Virus record (IMG/VR): IMGVR_UViG_3300020373_000009
Coordinates: 1 to 28,000 of that record
From: a virus
Strand: one strand, 5' to 3'
DNA: 28,000 bases
The notes beneath the pieces were generated by a model. It had not been told where the DNA came from and did not search any database. It saw nothing but the letters and a program-made list of their open reading frames with translations. This document shows positions 7,914-16,153 of this stretch, one piece after another (position 1 is the stretch's first letter; every line of letters begins with the position of its first letter). The position numbers and the translations under genes are program-made.

Positions 7914-8791
7914 ATCATCTTAAGATAGTGTTTAGTTATATCTTCACCTCTATATTCTTCAAGGTTTACGCCAGCTAATTCTGGAATATTTTTATAGTTT
8001 ACTCTGCCTTTAGAAGTTCCGTGCTTTAATTGCACTCCACCGCCAATGAATGATTGTCCTTTTGAAAGTTCAATTAATTCTTTTCTGATTTCTTCTTCTG
8101 TTGCCTTGACTTCTTGAAGAGTATTGTAAATTTCTCTCCACTCTCTGGCTTTTATTAACCATTGAGAATCATTTGTTTCTATTAAATCTTCTGGCAGTGG
8201 TTCTGGTTTGTCAGTTGAATAGTATTTTGTCCAAGCATTAACAATTTTTGCTTGTGTTTTCAGATGTGGTTTAACAACCTGAAGTAATCCTGATGTATTC
8301 TTTACATCATATACCCAGAAGTATAACTTCTGTGCATTACATACCAGTAATTGTTGTTGACATTGCAGCCAGTATTGTTCAGGCAGTAACGAAGTTTCCA
8401 CAACTTCCTTCCATAACTCAGAAGCAGTTCCTTTAAGAGGGCATTTAATTTCCAGTATAGTGTTGTCTTCTTCTCTATACCCGTCTAATGATGCACCAAT
8501 TGGTATTCCATCAAAATCTTCGATGACAACAACGGGATCATATTTAGCACCCATATCATCTTCAAACATATTTCTAGCTTCATCTTCGTATTTGTTTCCG
8601 TGTTCCATAGCGAAGCTTGTTTCTATTATTGTTTCACCGTTCTTTACTTTCCATAATGCTAACGGAGTCTTTGGCTCCCACTTGGAGCCTCCTAATAAAG
8701 CACCAACTTCTGATGCCATTCCACATTTGCTTCTTACATCTAGCCATTCTTGTGATCCTTGTGGTAGATCTTCATTTTTAATTATCTTCAT
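7910..8791 (-). CDS. YqaJ/lambda-exonuclease-type viral recombinase nuclease
   Basis: The start is placed at MKIIKNEDLP, 8 nt after an AAGGA site; upstream in-frame ATGs lack one. The 293-aa protein has the YqaJ motifs: QGSQEWLDVR (11-20) and EHGNKYED (63-70), then D103 in GASLDG and E114-I-K116. The last two are the PD-(D/E)XK metal-binding and catalytic residues. Such enzymes resect double-stranded DNA 5'-to-3' to leave 3' tails for single-strand annealing. Here the partner could be one of the SSBs, since no Redbeta/RecT/Erf annealing protein is recognised in the window. It overlaps the primase by 14 nt and RusA by 4 nt. Confidence 0.92.
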   Translation of the reverse strand: MKIIKNEDLPQGSQEWLDVRSKCGMASEVGALLGGSKWEPKTPLALWKVKNGETIIETSFAMEHGNKYEDEARNMFEDDMGAKYDPVVVIEDFDGIPIGASLDGYREEDNTILEIKCPLKGTASELWKEVVETSLLPEQYWLQCQQQLLVCNAQKLYFWVYDVKNTSGLLQVVKPHLKTQAKIVNAWTKYYSTDKPEPLPEDLIETNDSQWLIKAREWREIYNTLQEVKATEEEIRKELIELSKGQSFIGGGVQLKHGTSKGRVNYKNIPELAGVNLEEYRGEDITKHYLKMI

Positions 8792-9710
8792 TGAAAAGTT
8801 CCTTAAGTTTGTTGTTATTAAATTCATCAAGCCAATCCTCTCCGGGAGTTGGTGATATCAGTACCTCTACATGTAGCTGTTTTGCAGCCAGCCTCTCAGC
8901 CAGTTGGTAAGCAGACTTCTGACCAACATAGGATTTGTCGTTGTCAGCATATATCTTAACACACTTTACATCTTCAGGTGGTTCAAAGGTTGCCATACAG
9001 TGTGCATTCATTACAGAAAAGGCAGGTAGTCCCGAGATTTTACTCGCAGCTATTGCAGTTTCTATTCCTTCGGCTATACATATATCACCTTCGTGTTCAT
9101 GAAGTCTAATAGCAGCACCAGTAATTGTTCCCTTTGGTGGCATTATCTTTCTTGATGTGCAGCCTTTAAGTTTTCTTCCATTTTGTGTATAAGTTAGATG
9201 ATATGATACACCAACTCCTTTAGAATCTTGTATTAATCCTAACATTGTAGGAAATGGTCCCAACTTAACACCGTGTTCCCATGTATATAACATAGCTTCT
9301 TTAAGAGTTTCTGGGTATTCGCTTATACCACGCAGTGTTAAATAGTTATCTATATCACCATTATGTATTACTTGTGTTGCCATCTTAGCAACCCTACGTA
9401 ACGCAGGTACTGGATCTTTCTTTGGTTTGGCAGGTTCAAAGGTTGTATGCTCTAAGATAGGTCTTATAGCATCTAAACAATCTGTAAAATTCCAGCCATA
9501 TACTTTCTGTAATAGTTCGAATCCATCTCCAGCACCACATGTGTTGCAGTAGTAAGTGCCACGACCATCTTTGTCATCGAATCTAAATCTGTCTGTCCCT
9601 TCCATGCATATTGGACAGGGACCATGTTTATTTTGCAGGTACTGTCTGTCTATTCCTAAAGTGGTTAAGACACCGTACCATTTTCCTGTTACGTCTATTT
9701 TATTATTCAT
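8778..9710 (-). CDS. DNA primase with zinc ribbon and toprim domain
   Basis: A 310-aa protein with an N-terminal zinc ribbon of the P4/T7 primase type: C32-x2-C35, then DRFRFDD, then C55-x2-C58-GAGDG. A C-terminal toprim domain has E214-G in CIAEGIET and the acidic pair D256-x-D258 (YADND). It would make RNA primers at the replication fork. Unlike T7 gp4 it has no fused DnaB-type helicase; the neighbouring SF2 helicase is of another class. The start follows AAAAGGAATCAA. It lies between the helicase and the exonuclease. No DNA polymerase gene is present in the window. Confidence 0.93.
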   Translation of the reverse strand: MNNKIDVTGKWYGVLTTLGIDRQYLQNKHGPCPICMEGTDRFRFDDKDGRGTYYCNTCGAGDGFELLQKVYGWNFTDCLDAIRPILEHTTFEPAKPKKDPVPALRRVAKMATQVIHNGDIDNYLTLRGISEYPETLKEAMLYTWEHGVKLGPFPTMLGLIQDSKGVGVSYHLTYTQNGRKLKGCTSRKIMPPKGTITGAAIRLHEHEGDICIAEGIETAIAASKISGLPAFSVMNAHCMATFEPPEDVKCVKIYADNDKSYVGQKSAYQLAERLAAKQLHVEVLISPTPGEDWLDEFNNNKLKELFNEDN

Positions 9711-9720
9711 TTGATTCCTT

Positions 9721-11220
9721 TTATTTATTATATTTACTTTTTGCTCTTTTTATTTGTAAGTGTTTAATGTAACTTGTACACTCACTACTTGGTTTAATTG
9801 CTTCAATGTTTCCAAACTCTGGAAATGAATTGAATCTTGCTTTGTAAGTATGATAAGCCCATCCCGATTTATAGTTGTGTATCTTACAGTATCCTAATAG
9901 CATACTATAAAATTCCTTTCTAAATTCTAGAGCATAAGTTAGTTTCTTCTTGACAGTCTTGGTTTGTTTATCAACAAAGCCAAGTTCCTTATCAAGTACA
10001 GCTACATACTTTGATTTCTTTAATTGTATATGCCCACACTTGCTGCATACATTTGAACCAGAGAACATAGAGAAGCAACCCTCACATATTATTTGAGTTT
10101 CCTCTTTAGGTTTCGCCAGTTTTCTTTCCTTAATTGTCATCGGTTTCTTTGGATCAAGAACCCATTCAATATCATCTTCCACAAATCCATGCATATATAC
10201 AGCACCAGAGTGGTCTATTATAGTGGCATGTTCCTTACCCTCATAAGGTCTAAGAACTCTACCAACCATTTGAATATACATACCTAGAGATTTAGTTGGT
10301 CTTGCAAGTACACATACCTCTGCAGGGGGGCAGTCAAATCCTTCAGTCAAAACCATACAATTACAAATTATTTTCATATCGCCTTTATTGAATTCTCTTA
10401 AGACCCTTTCTCTTTCTGCATGGTCTGTTGTTCCATCTATGTGCGCAGCCTTTACCCCAATATCTATAAAAGATTCTGCAAGGTTCTTGCTGTGTGCTAC
10501 TGATGATGCAAACACAATAGTTTTCCTATTGTTTGCTATCTTTTTCCATGAAGATACAATGTCTCCTATGAGTTTAGGATGATCCATTCTATCTGCTAGT
10601 TGTACAGAGTTGTAATCTCCCATAGATGTTTGGATGCCATTAAGGTCAGGTATAGTTGGTGCGTAATAATCGCAGCCAACCAAGTGTCCCTCTTTAATGA
10701 GCTTGCCTATAGATGGAGCTTGTATCATATCACTAAAGATATGTCCAAGACCTCTACCGTCAGAACGTATAGGTGTAGCAGTCAGACCCAATACTTGACT
10801 ATTCTTATACATCTGAATAATCTTTAAGTAAGTTCTGCTTAAACATCTGTGAGCTTCGTCAATTATTATAAGGTCCGCCTTTGGCAGAGCCTCCTTTTTA
10901 TTTGTTATTGAACGTGATCTTAATGTATCTATAGATGCTACTTGTGTGTTGTGCCAGAATTGAGATATCTTTCCAGCCATAATGATTCCATGTCTTACTC
11001 CTTCTTCAGTTAATTTATCTGAGCATTGAGTTATCAACTCTCTTCTGTGTGCTAGGAATAATACATTGTTGTTTTGATTTATTGAATGCTTTACAAAAGC
11101 AGATGCCATTACAGTTTTACCTGAGCCAGTAGCTGCTTGAAGTAATATATTTTTGTTTCCTTTTCTTTGGGACCGAATGATATTATTAAGAGTGTCTTTT
11201 TGATACTGTCTTAATGCCAT
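9721..11220 (-). CDS. SF2 DEAH-box DNA/RNA helicase
   Basis: The 499-aa protein starts with the RQYQ Q-like motif, then Walker A ATGSGKT (30-36), DEAH (121-124), motif III-region GLTATPIRSDGRGL, and motif VI QMVGRVLRP. This is the organisation of the SSL2/UvsW-type superfamily 2 helicases. Past the helicase core a four-cysteine zinc knuckle (CEGC...CSKC) is visible. Its likely role is branch migration, fork restart or unwinding of R-loops during replication. The start follows AAGGAGT. It lies 60 nt after the gp2.5-like SSB and 10 nt before the primase, in the same leftward unit. A replicative role is possible because no DnaB-like helicase is seen. Confidence 0.93.
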   Translation of the reverse strand: MALRQYQKDTLNNIIRSQRKGNKNILLQAATGSGKTVMASAFVKHSINQNNNVLFLAHRRELITQCSDKLTEEGVRHGIIMAGKISQFWHNTQVASIDTLRSRSITNKKEALPKADLIIIDEAHRCLSRTYLKIIQMYKNSQVLGLTATPIRSDGRGLGHIFSDMIQAPSIGKLIKEGHLVGCDYYAPTIPDLNGIQTSMGDYNSVQLADRMDHPKLIGDIVSSWKKIANNRKTIVFASSVAHSKNLAESFIDIGVKAAHIDGTTDHAERERVLREFNKGDMKIICNCMVLTEGFDCPPAEVCVLARPTKSLGMYIQMVGRVLRPYEGKEHATIIDHSGAVYMHGFVEDDIEWVLDPKKPMTIKERKLAKPKEETQIICEGCFSMFSGSNVCSKCGHIQLKKSKYVAVLDKELGFVDKQTKTVKKKLTYALEFRKEFYSMLLGYCKIHNYKSGWAYHTYKARFNSFPEFGNIEAIKPSSECTSYIKHLQIKRAKSKYNK

Positions 11221-11280
11221 TCTTTACTCCTTATAAGTGAGCCTTTTTTTGTCATGCTCAGGACCATCAAGAAGAACTAT

Positions 11281-11790
11281 TTAAAATGGAACGTCTTCGT
11301 CCTTATCTTCTAGTTCAGCAGTTGGGCGTTCAAGATAAGTAAACTCATCTCCTCCAGTGCCACCTTCGTATTCTACAAGTTCCATGACTTGTACTCCTAC
11401 TAGTGTTGCTGTGATTCCAGTTTTACCTGCGTATTCCCATGGTCTTTCCATGTATTGTACGTTGCAAACAGAACCATTGCCTATTAATGTTTCACCCATG
11501 TTATCACCGTACTTATCTTTTACGAATGGAGCAGATATTTCCATCTTTTCCATAGCACCTGTGATAGGGTTTTTCTTATTGAAGTGAGTGTTTCGTTTAA
11601 TTTTTACGAAAGGTGTGCCATCTTCAGGATCAAAGCGTTCTTTCTGTGCGAATCCTTTAGCGACCCATTCCTTAGATTGTTCTGGTGTTACATGACAATC
11701 TATTGTCCACTCAGTATCTTCTGAGGCATATTTGTTTGCAGGGTTGCTGCCAACTCTTGCCCATTTTACTTTTACATTATTTAAAATCAT
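11281..11790 (-). CDS. T7 gp2.5-type single-stranded DNA-binding protein
   Basis: The 169-aa product matches T7 gp2.5 in layout. The C-terminal half has IGNGSVCNVQYMERPWEYAGK and GVQVMELVEYEGG, equivalent to the T7 IGGGSKLKVKYSLVPYKW and SVMLVELATF strands of the OB-fold. It ends in an acidic tail with a terminal Phe (DKDEDVPF). In T7 that tail recruits polymerase and helicase-primase. It is the first gene after the leftward T7-type promoter, behind a 234-nt structured leader. The phage also has a second, bacterial-type SSB at 22635-23084. Confidence 0.85.
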   Translation of the reverse strand: MILNNVKVKWARVGSNPANKYASEDTEWTIDCHVTPEQSKEWVAKGFAQKERFDPEDGTPFVKIKRNTHFNKKNPITGAMEKMEISAPFVKDKYGDNMGETLIGNGSVCNVQYMERPWEYAGKTGITATLVGVQVMELVEYEGGTGGDEFTYLERPTAELEDKDEDVPF

Positions 11791-12024
11791 GTTGATTTTC
11801 CTTTGTTACTTGTTATAAATGGTGAGGGTTTCTCACCGCCTTAAGTGCTCACGTAAAGTGAACTACTTGTTTCTTTAAGCAAGTCCGTAGGACTTGCCAA
11901 TAAAAAGTGCCATACATAACTCATTGGAGGTGTGGTAGTAATGAGAATGTATGGCGTTACTTTTAGCTGTATTACTACCACGGATTACAGCTGTAATATA
12001 TTTAAAAAGTTGTTTGCTTTTCCT
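11791..12024 (-). promoter_or_regulatory. Structured 5' leader of the replication operon with competing helices
   Basis: This 234-nt stretch has no gene. From the predicted start near 12024 it holds several elements: a 14-bp perfect palindrome (11984-11997); an 11-bp perfect inverted repeat (11932-11942 with 11971-11981); and a composite hairpin (11910-11917 with 11947-11954, plus 11920-11925 with 11940-11945) that shares bases 11940-11942 with the 11-bp helix. Next come a GTA-loop hairpin (11879-11897) and a GGTGAG/CTCACC hairpin (11819-11835) just before the SSB ribosome site. The overlap means the two main helices cannot form together, as in attenuators. Regulation is inferred. Confidence 0.6.
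11870..11897 (-). promoter_or_regulatory. TCNNTAM + GTA-triloop hairpin element (upstream of gp2.5-like SSB)
   Basis: The flank TTTCTTTAA (plus strand) is followed without gap by a perfect 8-bp stem with a GTA loop: GCAAGTCC-GTA-GGACTTGC (11879-11897). The closing C(GTA)G is a GNA triloop of the kind known to be stable in single-stranded DNA. The same architecture recurs at eight other places upstream of leftward genes. Candidate leftward promoter for a virion RNAP, or an RNA hairpin. Confidence 0.6.
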
Positions 12025-12041
12025 ATAGGGGGTCAATCAAA
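12019..12041 (-). promoter_or_regulatory. T7-type phage RNAP promoter, leftward (replication operon)
   Basis: On the minus strand this 23-nt segment is identical to plus 24941-24963. Its core GACCCCCTATAGGAAA parallels the T7 promoter core GACTCACTATAGGGAG: TATAGG with GAC upstream at the same distance. Transcription would start at the first G after TATA, about 12024. It overlaps the stop codon of the DUF3310 gene and faces the gp2.5-like SSB, helicase and primase. The cognate polymerase is presumably the T7-like RNAP encoded at 12737-15181. Confidence 0.85.
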
Positions 12042-12291
12042 ACTTTTCTTCTTGTTCTATGAGTTTATCTAGGAACCATCTAGCTTTCTTTAAATCACAT
12101 ACACCGTCTTTAAATCTCCAGCGACTTATATATTTTACGACTGTTGCTGTTAGGTAATCCATCTTTTGGTCTAAGATAAAATCTATAACCTCTATTTTAC
12201 CTTGTTGATAGTGGCTTGGGTTAATTTTATCAGCATTCTCTGACTCAAAAGGGGACATAGGCGGTGATGGTGGAAGTCTTTCTTTTGTCAT
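12037..12291 (-). CDS. DUF3310 family protein
   Basis: An 84-aa phage protein with the DUF3310 pattern: INPSHYQQGKIEVIDFI (23-39), then TATVVKYISRW, then DLKKARWFLDKLIEQEE. The family is widespread in phages and its function is unknown; it is sometimes labelled nucleotide kinase without evidence. The N-terminal 20 residues are proline/serine rich. The start follows AAGGAGAGTACA and overlaps the preceding nuclease-like gene by 4 nt. A T7-type promoter for the next genes is embedded over its stop codon. Confidence 0.88.
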   Translation of the reverse strand: MTKERLPPSPPMSPFESENADKINPSHYQQGKIEVIDFILDQKMDYLTATVVKYISRWRFKDGVCDLKKARWFLDKLIEQEEKF

Positions 12292-12728
12292 TGTACTCTC
12301 CTTACTTGTAATGCTGTATCTGCTATTAAATGTTTCTTTATAAGATAGGCTCTTTTATAGTATGGATCGCCCGGTCCACGAAACCTTGCAGGGTACAGTT
12401 TGTTGTCTTCTATTATTTTATTTAGAATTCCTGGTGTTGTTACTATCACCTCTTTTCCTGTATGGAATACCCAGCGATATGCTTTGGTAGTTGATAGTCC
12501 AGATGGTTTGTCATTGTATTCTATCTCAACTACAAGGTTGCCAGTCTGTTGGGACATAGGATCATACTTAACTTCTACTCCCTTATCGTGTGAGGGTATA
12601 TGTATGTCCCACTCTTTACAGTATCCATCGACTAAATAAGCGTCATCATATTTCTTTTTAACTTCTACTAATATTTCTTTCTCTATTCTTTGACCTCTTT
12701 CAAGGTCTTTATTAAAACTTGTTTCCAT
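12288..12728 (-). CDS. PD-(D/E)XK nuclease-like protein, 146 aa
   Basis: The start is placed at METSFNKD, just after AGGAGGAAAT. Residues E16, D41 (EWDIHIPS) and E52-V-K54 (GVEVKYD), followed by a strand with E68 and E70, form the order E...D...ExK typical of small PD-(D/E)XK nucleases. The C-terminal part carries KAYRWVFHTGKEVIVTTPG. A DNA junction or restriction-type nuclease role is suggested, for example host DNA degradation or recombination, but the match is by motif only. It lies just downstream of the T7-like RNAP and upstream of DUF3310. Confidence 0.6.
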   Translation of the reverse strand: METSFNKDLERGQRIEKEILVEVKKKYDDAYLVDGYCKEWDIHIPSHDKGVEVKYDPMSQQTGNLVVEIEYNDKPSGLSTTKAYRWVFHTGKEVIVTTPGILNKIIEDNKLYPARFRGPGDPYYKRAYLIKKHLIADTALQVRRVQ

Positions 12729-12736
12729 ATTTCCTC

Positions 12737-15181
12737 CTAACAAAAGAAAAAGTCTGATGCGTATATATCTTCCAGTATTAAACTTCCTACTTCAGGTGTA
12801 TCTTTATCAAACAATTCGTTATTCCATATTAATTCTTCACGCATATTTGCAAATATATCTTTAGCATACATTTTAATGAACTCACTTTTGGTTATATATA
12901 TAAGTTCTTCGACATTAGCAGCATGAACACTGAAGCTGTCGTGAATTGCACCAAAACTTTCAAGGTCTATTTTATTTATGACTAATGACATATGGCTTGC
13001 ATCATAAGAATGCACCCAGTTAGCACCAATAGCAGAAAGATGTTCTGCTAGGGCAGGTTTATCAGTTACATCTAAATAAACGTGATGTATTTTTCTTTTT
13101 TGTATTACACCTTGATATACTTTTTTACGGGCTACCCATTTTTGTGTAAGTACAGGGAAACCACTGGGTGTAGACCATGATATGTCCTTTAGTTGCATAT
13201 TATTTATTTTATGTGCAACTAATGCTTGTAAATATTTCTTTATTTCTACTGGACCATGGCATATAGAGTCATATGCTATAACTAAATCCTTGCCTAATGA
13301 TTTAGAGTCCGATCTTGTTATGTTATATGTTGATGTAATGCCAGCGTCATATGAATCTTGATATATTATTTCACCAATTTTTCTAGCACCTGCGTCATAT
13401 GCTCTTGTCATTGAGCCACGTTTACTAATACCTTTTCTGATTAGTTTCATTGGTATGTTTTTCATCTTTAAACCAATGTCAGTGTCTTTATTTATTTCTA
13501 ATATTTTCTTGCCCATTACCAAGTAGAAATCCTTTGGCATTTTCATTGGGGTAAGTCCCACTAGTTTTCCAGCTTTTTCATCTCTAGACATTGCTGCTAA
13601 ATGTTGCGTACCGTTGTTAACTCCGTCAATTGAGATTGGCATAGAAGAATAATGTGGTTCACCAGCAAGTGCGCTGCCAACTATTCCGCCTATTTCAAAA
13701 CACAAAGATAAGAATACCCAAGGTTTCTCAGCTGACATCCAATAATCTATATGTTCTATTGGTTGTTCTGCTACATCTAATATATTCTCTATATTTTCTA
13801 TTGTCCAGTTGTGTTTGTCTAATACACCCATTTTATCTACGGATATGTCTACTAAACCGTCTTCTTTTAATGGTTTTATGTAATCTAATGTAAGCCATTC
13901 TTGTTTGTTGAGTTCATCAATATTATATGTTTGATTATATGATGTGGCAGCGTGTATAAAAGTATATTCCGCACCTTTTTGGTCTACTTCTTTTTCATTG
14001 GCAAATAGAAAATGACCTCTAGCTAAATCATTTGATTGATAACTAAAGTATGGATCACGATTATATATTCTGCCTCTGTAATCTAAATACATTGATTGAT
14101 AAAATTCATATCCTAACCAGCCGGGAGTAGTTGCATTACCGTTGATTGTTTCTAAAATTGCCTTATTTCTTGTTGCTTGTGACTGTTTTCTTAGACAATA
14201 TTGCTTATCAGTCCATCTTCTGTTCTCTAAATTGTATTTTTTGCGTATTTTTTCCAGTTTTTTAGTTGTTTCTTCTATTTTTTGTTCGTTTTTCAGCTTT
14301 TCAATCCTATTTGTGAGTATTTCTATCTCTTTTTCTAGCTTGGGTACGGAACTTGAGTTGCCTAGATGAGGTTCAAACAGGTCTTCATCTTTATACAATG
14401 CTATATCTTTAAGATGTTCGTTAATATGTTGACGTTTGATGTCAATTGTGTTGAACATTACAGGATTTCCATCAGCATCTTTAAGTTCAATTTGAGTGTC
14501 AATTAGTTTTGTTCTTAGTTGCAAACTAACTTCAGCGACTTGAGGGTTTATTTTCCAGCGTACATTTTCAAGTCGGTTGATTGATTCCATAAAAGGTTTG
14601 TTTTGATCGTTTTTGTCAGTTTTTACATTTGATTTAATCAGTTTTTCTTCAACACCTTGTGTTTTACGTTTACCATTTTTCCATGTTTTATATTTATACA
14701 TCGATATGCCAATTCTTTCTCTAGGGTTGGTTGAGATTTTTATAAAGTTTTCACCCATTTCCAGTCTATAAGGGTTGTAATTGATTTTTTTCTTATTTCC
14801 TTTGTTGTATACCTCTTCTACTCTGAAAAACGGCTCACGGAGAAGCACAAGGTATCTCTCTTCAATTAAAACGTCTAAGAGGAAGTCCCCTACCATTATC
14901 GACTTAGCGTCCGTAGAATTGGATTCTCGTGCGTCTAAGACATTTAGGACAATATCACCTATATTCTTACTTGTGTTCGTTAATTTGATGCTTCCCTCTT
15001 CAATTCTCATTTTTTGTATGAGATAATTGAATATCATATTGAGCATTTTTACGCTACGATAATCATTGTAAACACATTGTGTGTCCCTAAATATTGTAGC
15101 TGCTAGTGATTTATTATTATTTCTTGAAGTAACTTTATTTTCAAGAATATCAGCAAGTTGATTTATTTTGTTGTTGTCCAC
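12737..15181 (-). CDS. T7-like single-subunit DNA-directed RNA polymerase
   Basis: The 814-aa product (T7 RNAP 883 aa) starts at GTG, 4 nt after GGAGG. All catalytic motifs are present: DYRGR (367-371), motif A S-I-D519-G-VNNGTQH, motif B with K587 and Y595 in SKRGSMTRAYD, and motif C IH747-D748-SFSV. D519 and D748 are the metal-binding aspartates. The C-terminus ends in aromatic residues (SDFFFC), comparable to the T7 FAFA foot that contributes to the active site. Residues ~270-320 (KLEKEIEILTNRIEKLKNEQ) look like a coiled coil. It should transcribe from the two identical CCCCTATAGG promoters in this window. Confidence 0.97.
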   Translation of the reverse strand: MDNNKINQLADILENKVTSRNNNKSLAATIFRDTQCVYNDYRSVKMLNMIFNYLIQKMRIEEGSIKLTNTSKNIGDIVLNVLDARESNSTDAKSIMVGDFLLDVLIEERYLVLLREPFFRVEEVYNKGNKKKINYNPYRLEMGENFIKISTNPRERIGISMYKYKTWKNGKRKTQGVEEKLIKSNVKTDKNDQNKPFMESINRLENVRWKINPQVAEVSLQLRTKLIDTQIELKDADGNPVMFNTIDIKRQHINEHLKDIALYKDEDLFEPHLGNSSSVPKLEKEIEILTNRIEKLKNEQKIEETTKKLEKIRKKYNLENRRWTDKQYCLRKQSQATRNKAILETINGNATTPGWLGYEFYQSMYLDYRGRIYNRDPYFSYQSNDLARGHFLFANEKEVDQKGAEYTFIHAATSYNQTYNIDELNKQEWLTLDYIKPLKEDGLVDISVDKMGVLDKHNWTIENIENILDVAEQPIEHIDYWMSAEKPWVFLSLCFEIGGIVGSALAGEPHYSSMPISIDGVNNGTQHLAAMSRDEKAGKLVGLTPMKMPKDFYLVMGKKILEINKDTDIGLKMKNIPMKLIRKGISKRGSMTRAYDAGARKIGEIIYQDSYDAGITSTYNITRSDSKSLGKDLVIAYDSICHGPVEIKKYLQALVAHKINNMQLKDISWSTPSGFPVLTQKWVARKKVYQGVIQKRKIHHVYLDVTDKPALAEHLSAIGANWVHSYDASHMSLVINKIDLESFGAIHDSFSVHAANVEELIYITKSEFIKMYAKDIFANMREELIWNNELFDKDTPEVGSLILEDIYASDFFFC

Positions 15182-15204
15182 GAAACCTCCAGAAAATTTA
15201 AGTT

Positions 15205-15213
15205 ATTATATCA
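15205..15213 (-). promoter_or_regulatory. Extended -10 sigma-70-type promoter element upstream of the T7-like RNAP gene
   Basis: The minus strand reads TGATATAAT, a perfect extended -10 (TGnTATAAT), 24 nt before the RNAP GTG start. No good -35 hexamer lies 17 nt upstream, which extended -10 promoters can do without. Two copies of an AATAAGGGTGCG-type box (minus strand of 15228-15240 and 15246-15258) sit just upstream. Host RNAP could thus make phage RNAP mRNA. Confidence 0.5.
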
Positions 15214-15227
15214 GAAAACATTTCGGA

Positions 15228-15258
15228 CGCACCCTTATTAGCGACCGCACCCTTATTA
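15228..15258. repeat. Two direct repeats CGCACCCTTATTA, 18 nt apart
   Basis: Identical 13-mers occupy 15228-15240 and 15246-15258 in the gap before the RNAP gene. An 11-nt version (GCACCCTTATT) recurs at 22466-22476 in the large structured gap, in the same orientation. Possible protein-binding boxes; 18 nt spacing is not a whole number of helical turns. Confidence 0.6.
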
Positions 15259-15303
15259 TTGTGTATGACTTTAAAAATAAATAAATGATCTAACTCCGTT
15301 AAT

Positions 15304-15426
15304 TTATTTCTTATTGTCATTGTCCTTTGTTATTTTATTTTTTGGCTTACGTCTTTTTCTGACGTGTAGTTCGCCTATGAGCAAGACTCCCCATAGGCAT
15401 AAAAATGCAAATGCAGCGAATAACAT
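15304..15426 (-). CDS. Single-span membrane micro-protein, 40 aa
   Basis: A hydrophobic N-terminal helix (residues 1-18, MLFAAFAFLCLWGVLLIG) is followed by a very basic tail (HVRKRRKPKNKITK...). By the positive-inside rule the tail should face the cytoplasm. The start lies a few bases after the upstream stop, with AGGTG as a weak ribosome site. It sits right before the T7-like RNAP promoter region. No family recognised. Confidence 0.65.
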   Translation of the reverse strand: MLFAAFAFLCLWGVLLIGELHVRKRRKPKNKITKDNDNKK

Positions 15427-15428
15427 AA

Positions 15429-15950
15429 TTAAACACCTAGATGATTTGTCATCATAATGTCTTTCATTCTTTCTGGTATTACTATATTTGTATTACAAGC
15501 GTCACAACATTCAGCATCTTCACTAAATTGCATTTTTCCTACTGTTTCTGGATTATTACCAAAACCAGTAAAGTGTTCTTTGCAATAAACGCATTGCCAT
15601 ATTTTTTCACCATCTGTTTCTTCACCTTGTATTGGTGCTTTTACTATGTCACTTCTAATGTCATATACTTCCATATTGTGAACGTCCATATTATCCATCC
15701 AGTCTTCTTCTTCTACTTCTTCTAATGCTAAGTCTTCTGCTAGCATTTCATTTGTTGGATTAAATTCATCTTCGTGTTGATAATTTTTATCAATACCATA
15801 AGTTAAAAGCATTTCTTTATTCATATCATTTGTATATTGTTCTATTTCATCTACATATATTCTTTTTGTACATTGTGCTGAAATATCTAATTCTACTTCT
15901 ACATCATAGTATTTTCTTTGATATGCATTAGCCAATAGTTGTTCTGCCAT
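15429..15950 (-). CDS. Hypothetical acidic protein with C-terminal zinc ribbon, 173 aa
   Basis: Residues 35-115 are strongly acidic (for example EEVEEEDWMDN). The C-terminal part holds a zinc-ribbon-like C120-x2-C123 ... C149-x2-C152 pattern (WQCVYCKEH ... CCDACN). Acidic surface plus zinc ribbon is a shape seen in phage DNA mimics and transcription modulators, but no family is recognised. The start follows GGAGGGCAGATA and overlaps the previous stop by 1 nt. Confidence 0.72.
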   Translation of the reverse strand: MAEQLLANAYQRKYYDVEVELDISAQCTKRIYVDEIEQYTNDMNKEMLLTYGIDKNYQHEDEFNPTNEMLAEDLALEEVEEEDWMDNMDVHNMEVYDIRSDIVKAPIQGEETDGEKIWQCVYCKEHFTGFGNNPETVGKMQFSEDAECCDACNTNIVIPERMKDIMMTNHLGV

Positions 15951-16153
15951 TATCTGCCCTCCTGTATGATTACATCTTTATAATTTAATGCTTGATATTG
16001 TTTTAACAGTTCTTTTGCTACTGAATAAGTGACAAAGAAATCTGTTATTTCTGTGCCACCTACCCATACTGTATATTTTTTAAGTTCTTTATTAATGTTT
16101 TTAGGTTTATTTGTATTTTTTAGATTATATAAGTTTCCTTTTTTAGTCTTCAA
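15950..16153 (-). CDS. Small hypothetical protein, 67 aa, TTG start
   Basis: No ATG or GTG fits; the frame opens at TTG, 4 nt after GAGGTGG. The first 28 residues are basic and Asn-rich. The second half has the pattern YTVWVGGTEITDFFVTYS-AKELLKQY-x-DVIIQE: a beta-strand, turn, helix and strand seen in many small phage 'YxVWVGG' proteins of unknown function. It overlaps the upstream gene by 11 nt. Confidence 0.7.
   Translation of the reverse strand: MKTKKGNLYNLKNTNKPKNINKELKKYTVWVGGTEITDFFVTYSVAKELLKQYQALNYKDVIIQEGR

Noticed and set aside
11222-11280. Sense-like frame after the gp2.5-like SSB stop (LLDGPEHDKKRLTYKE)
   Set aside because: It follows TAA in frame with no usable start codon; 18 open codons are expected by chance, so neither read-through nor a gene is supported.
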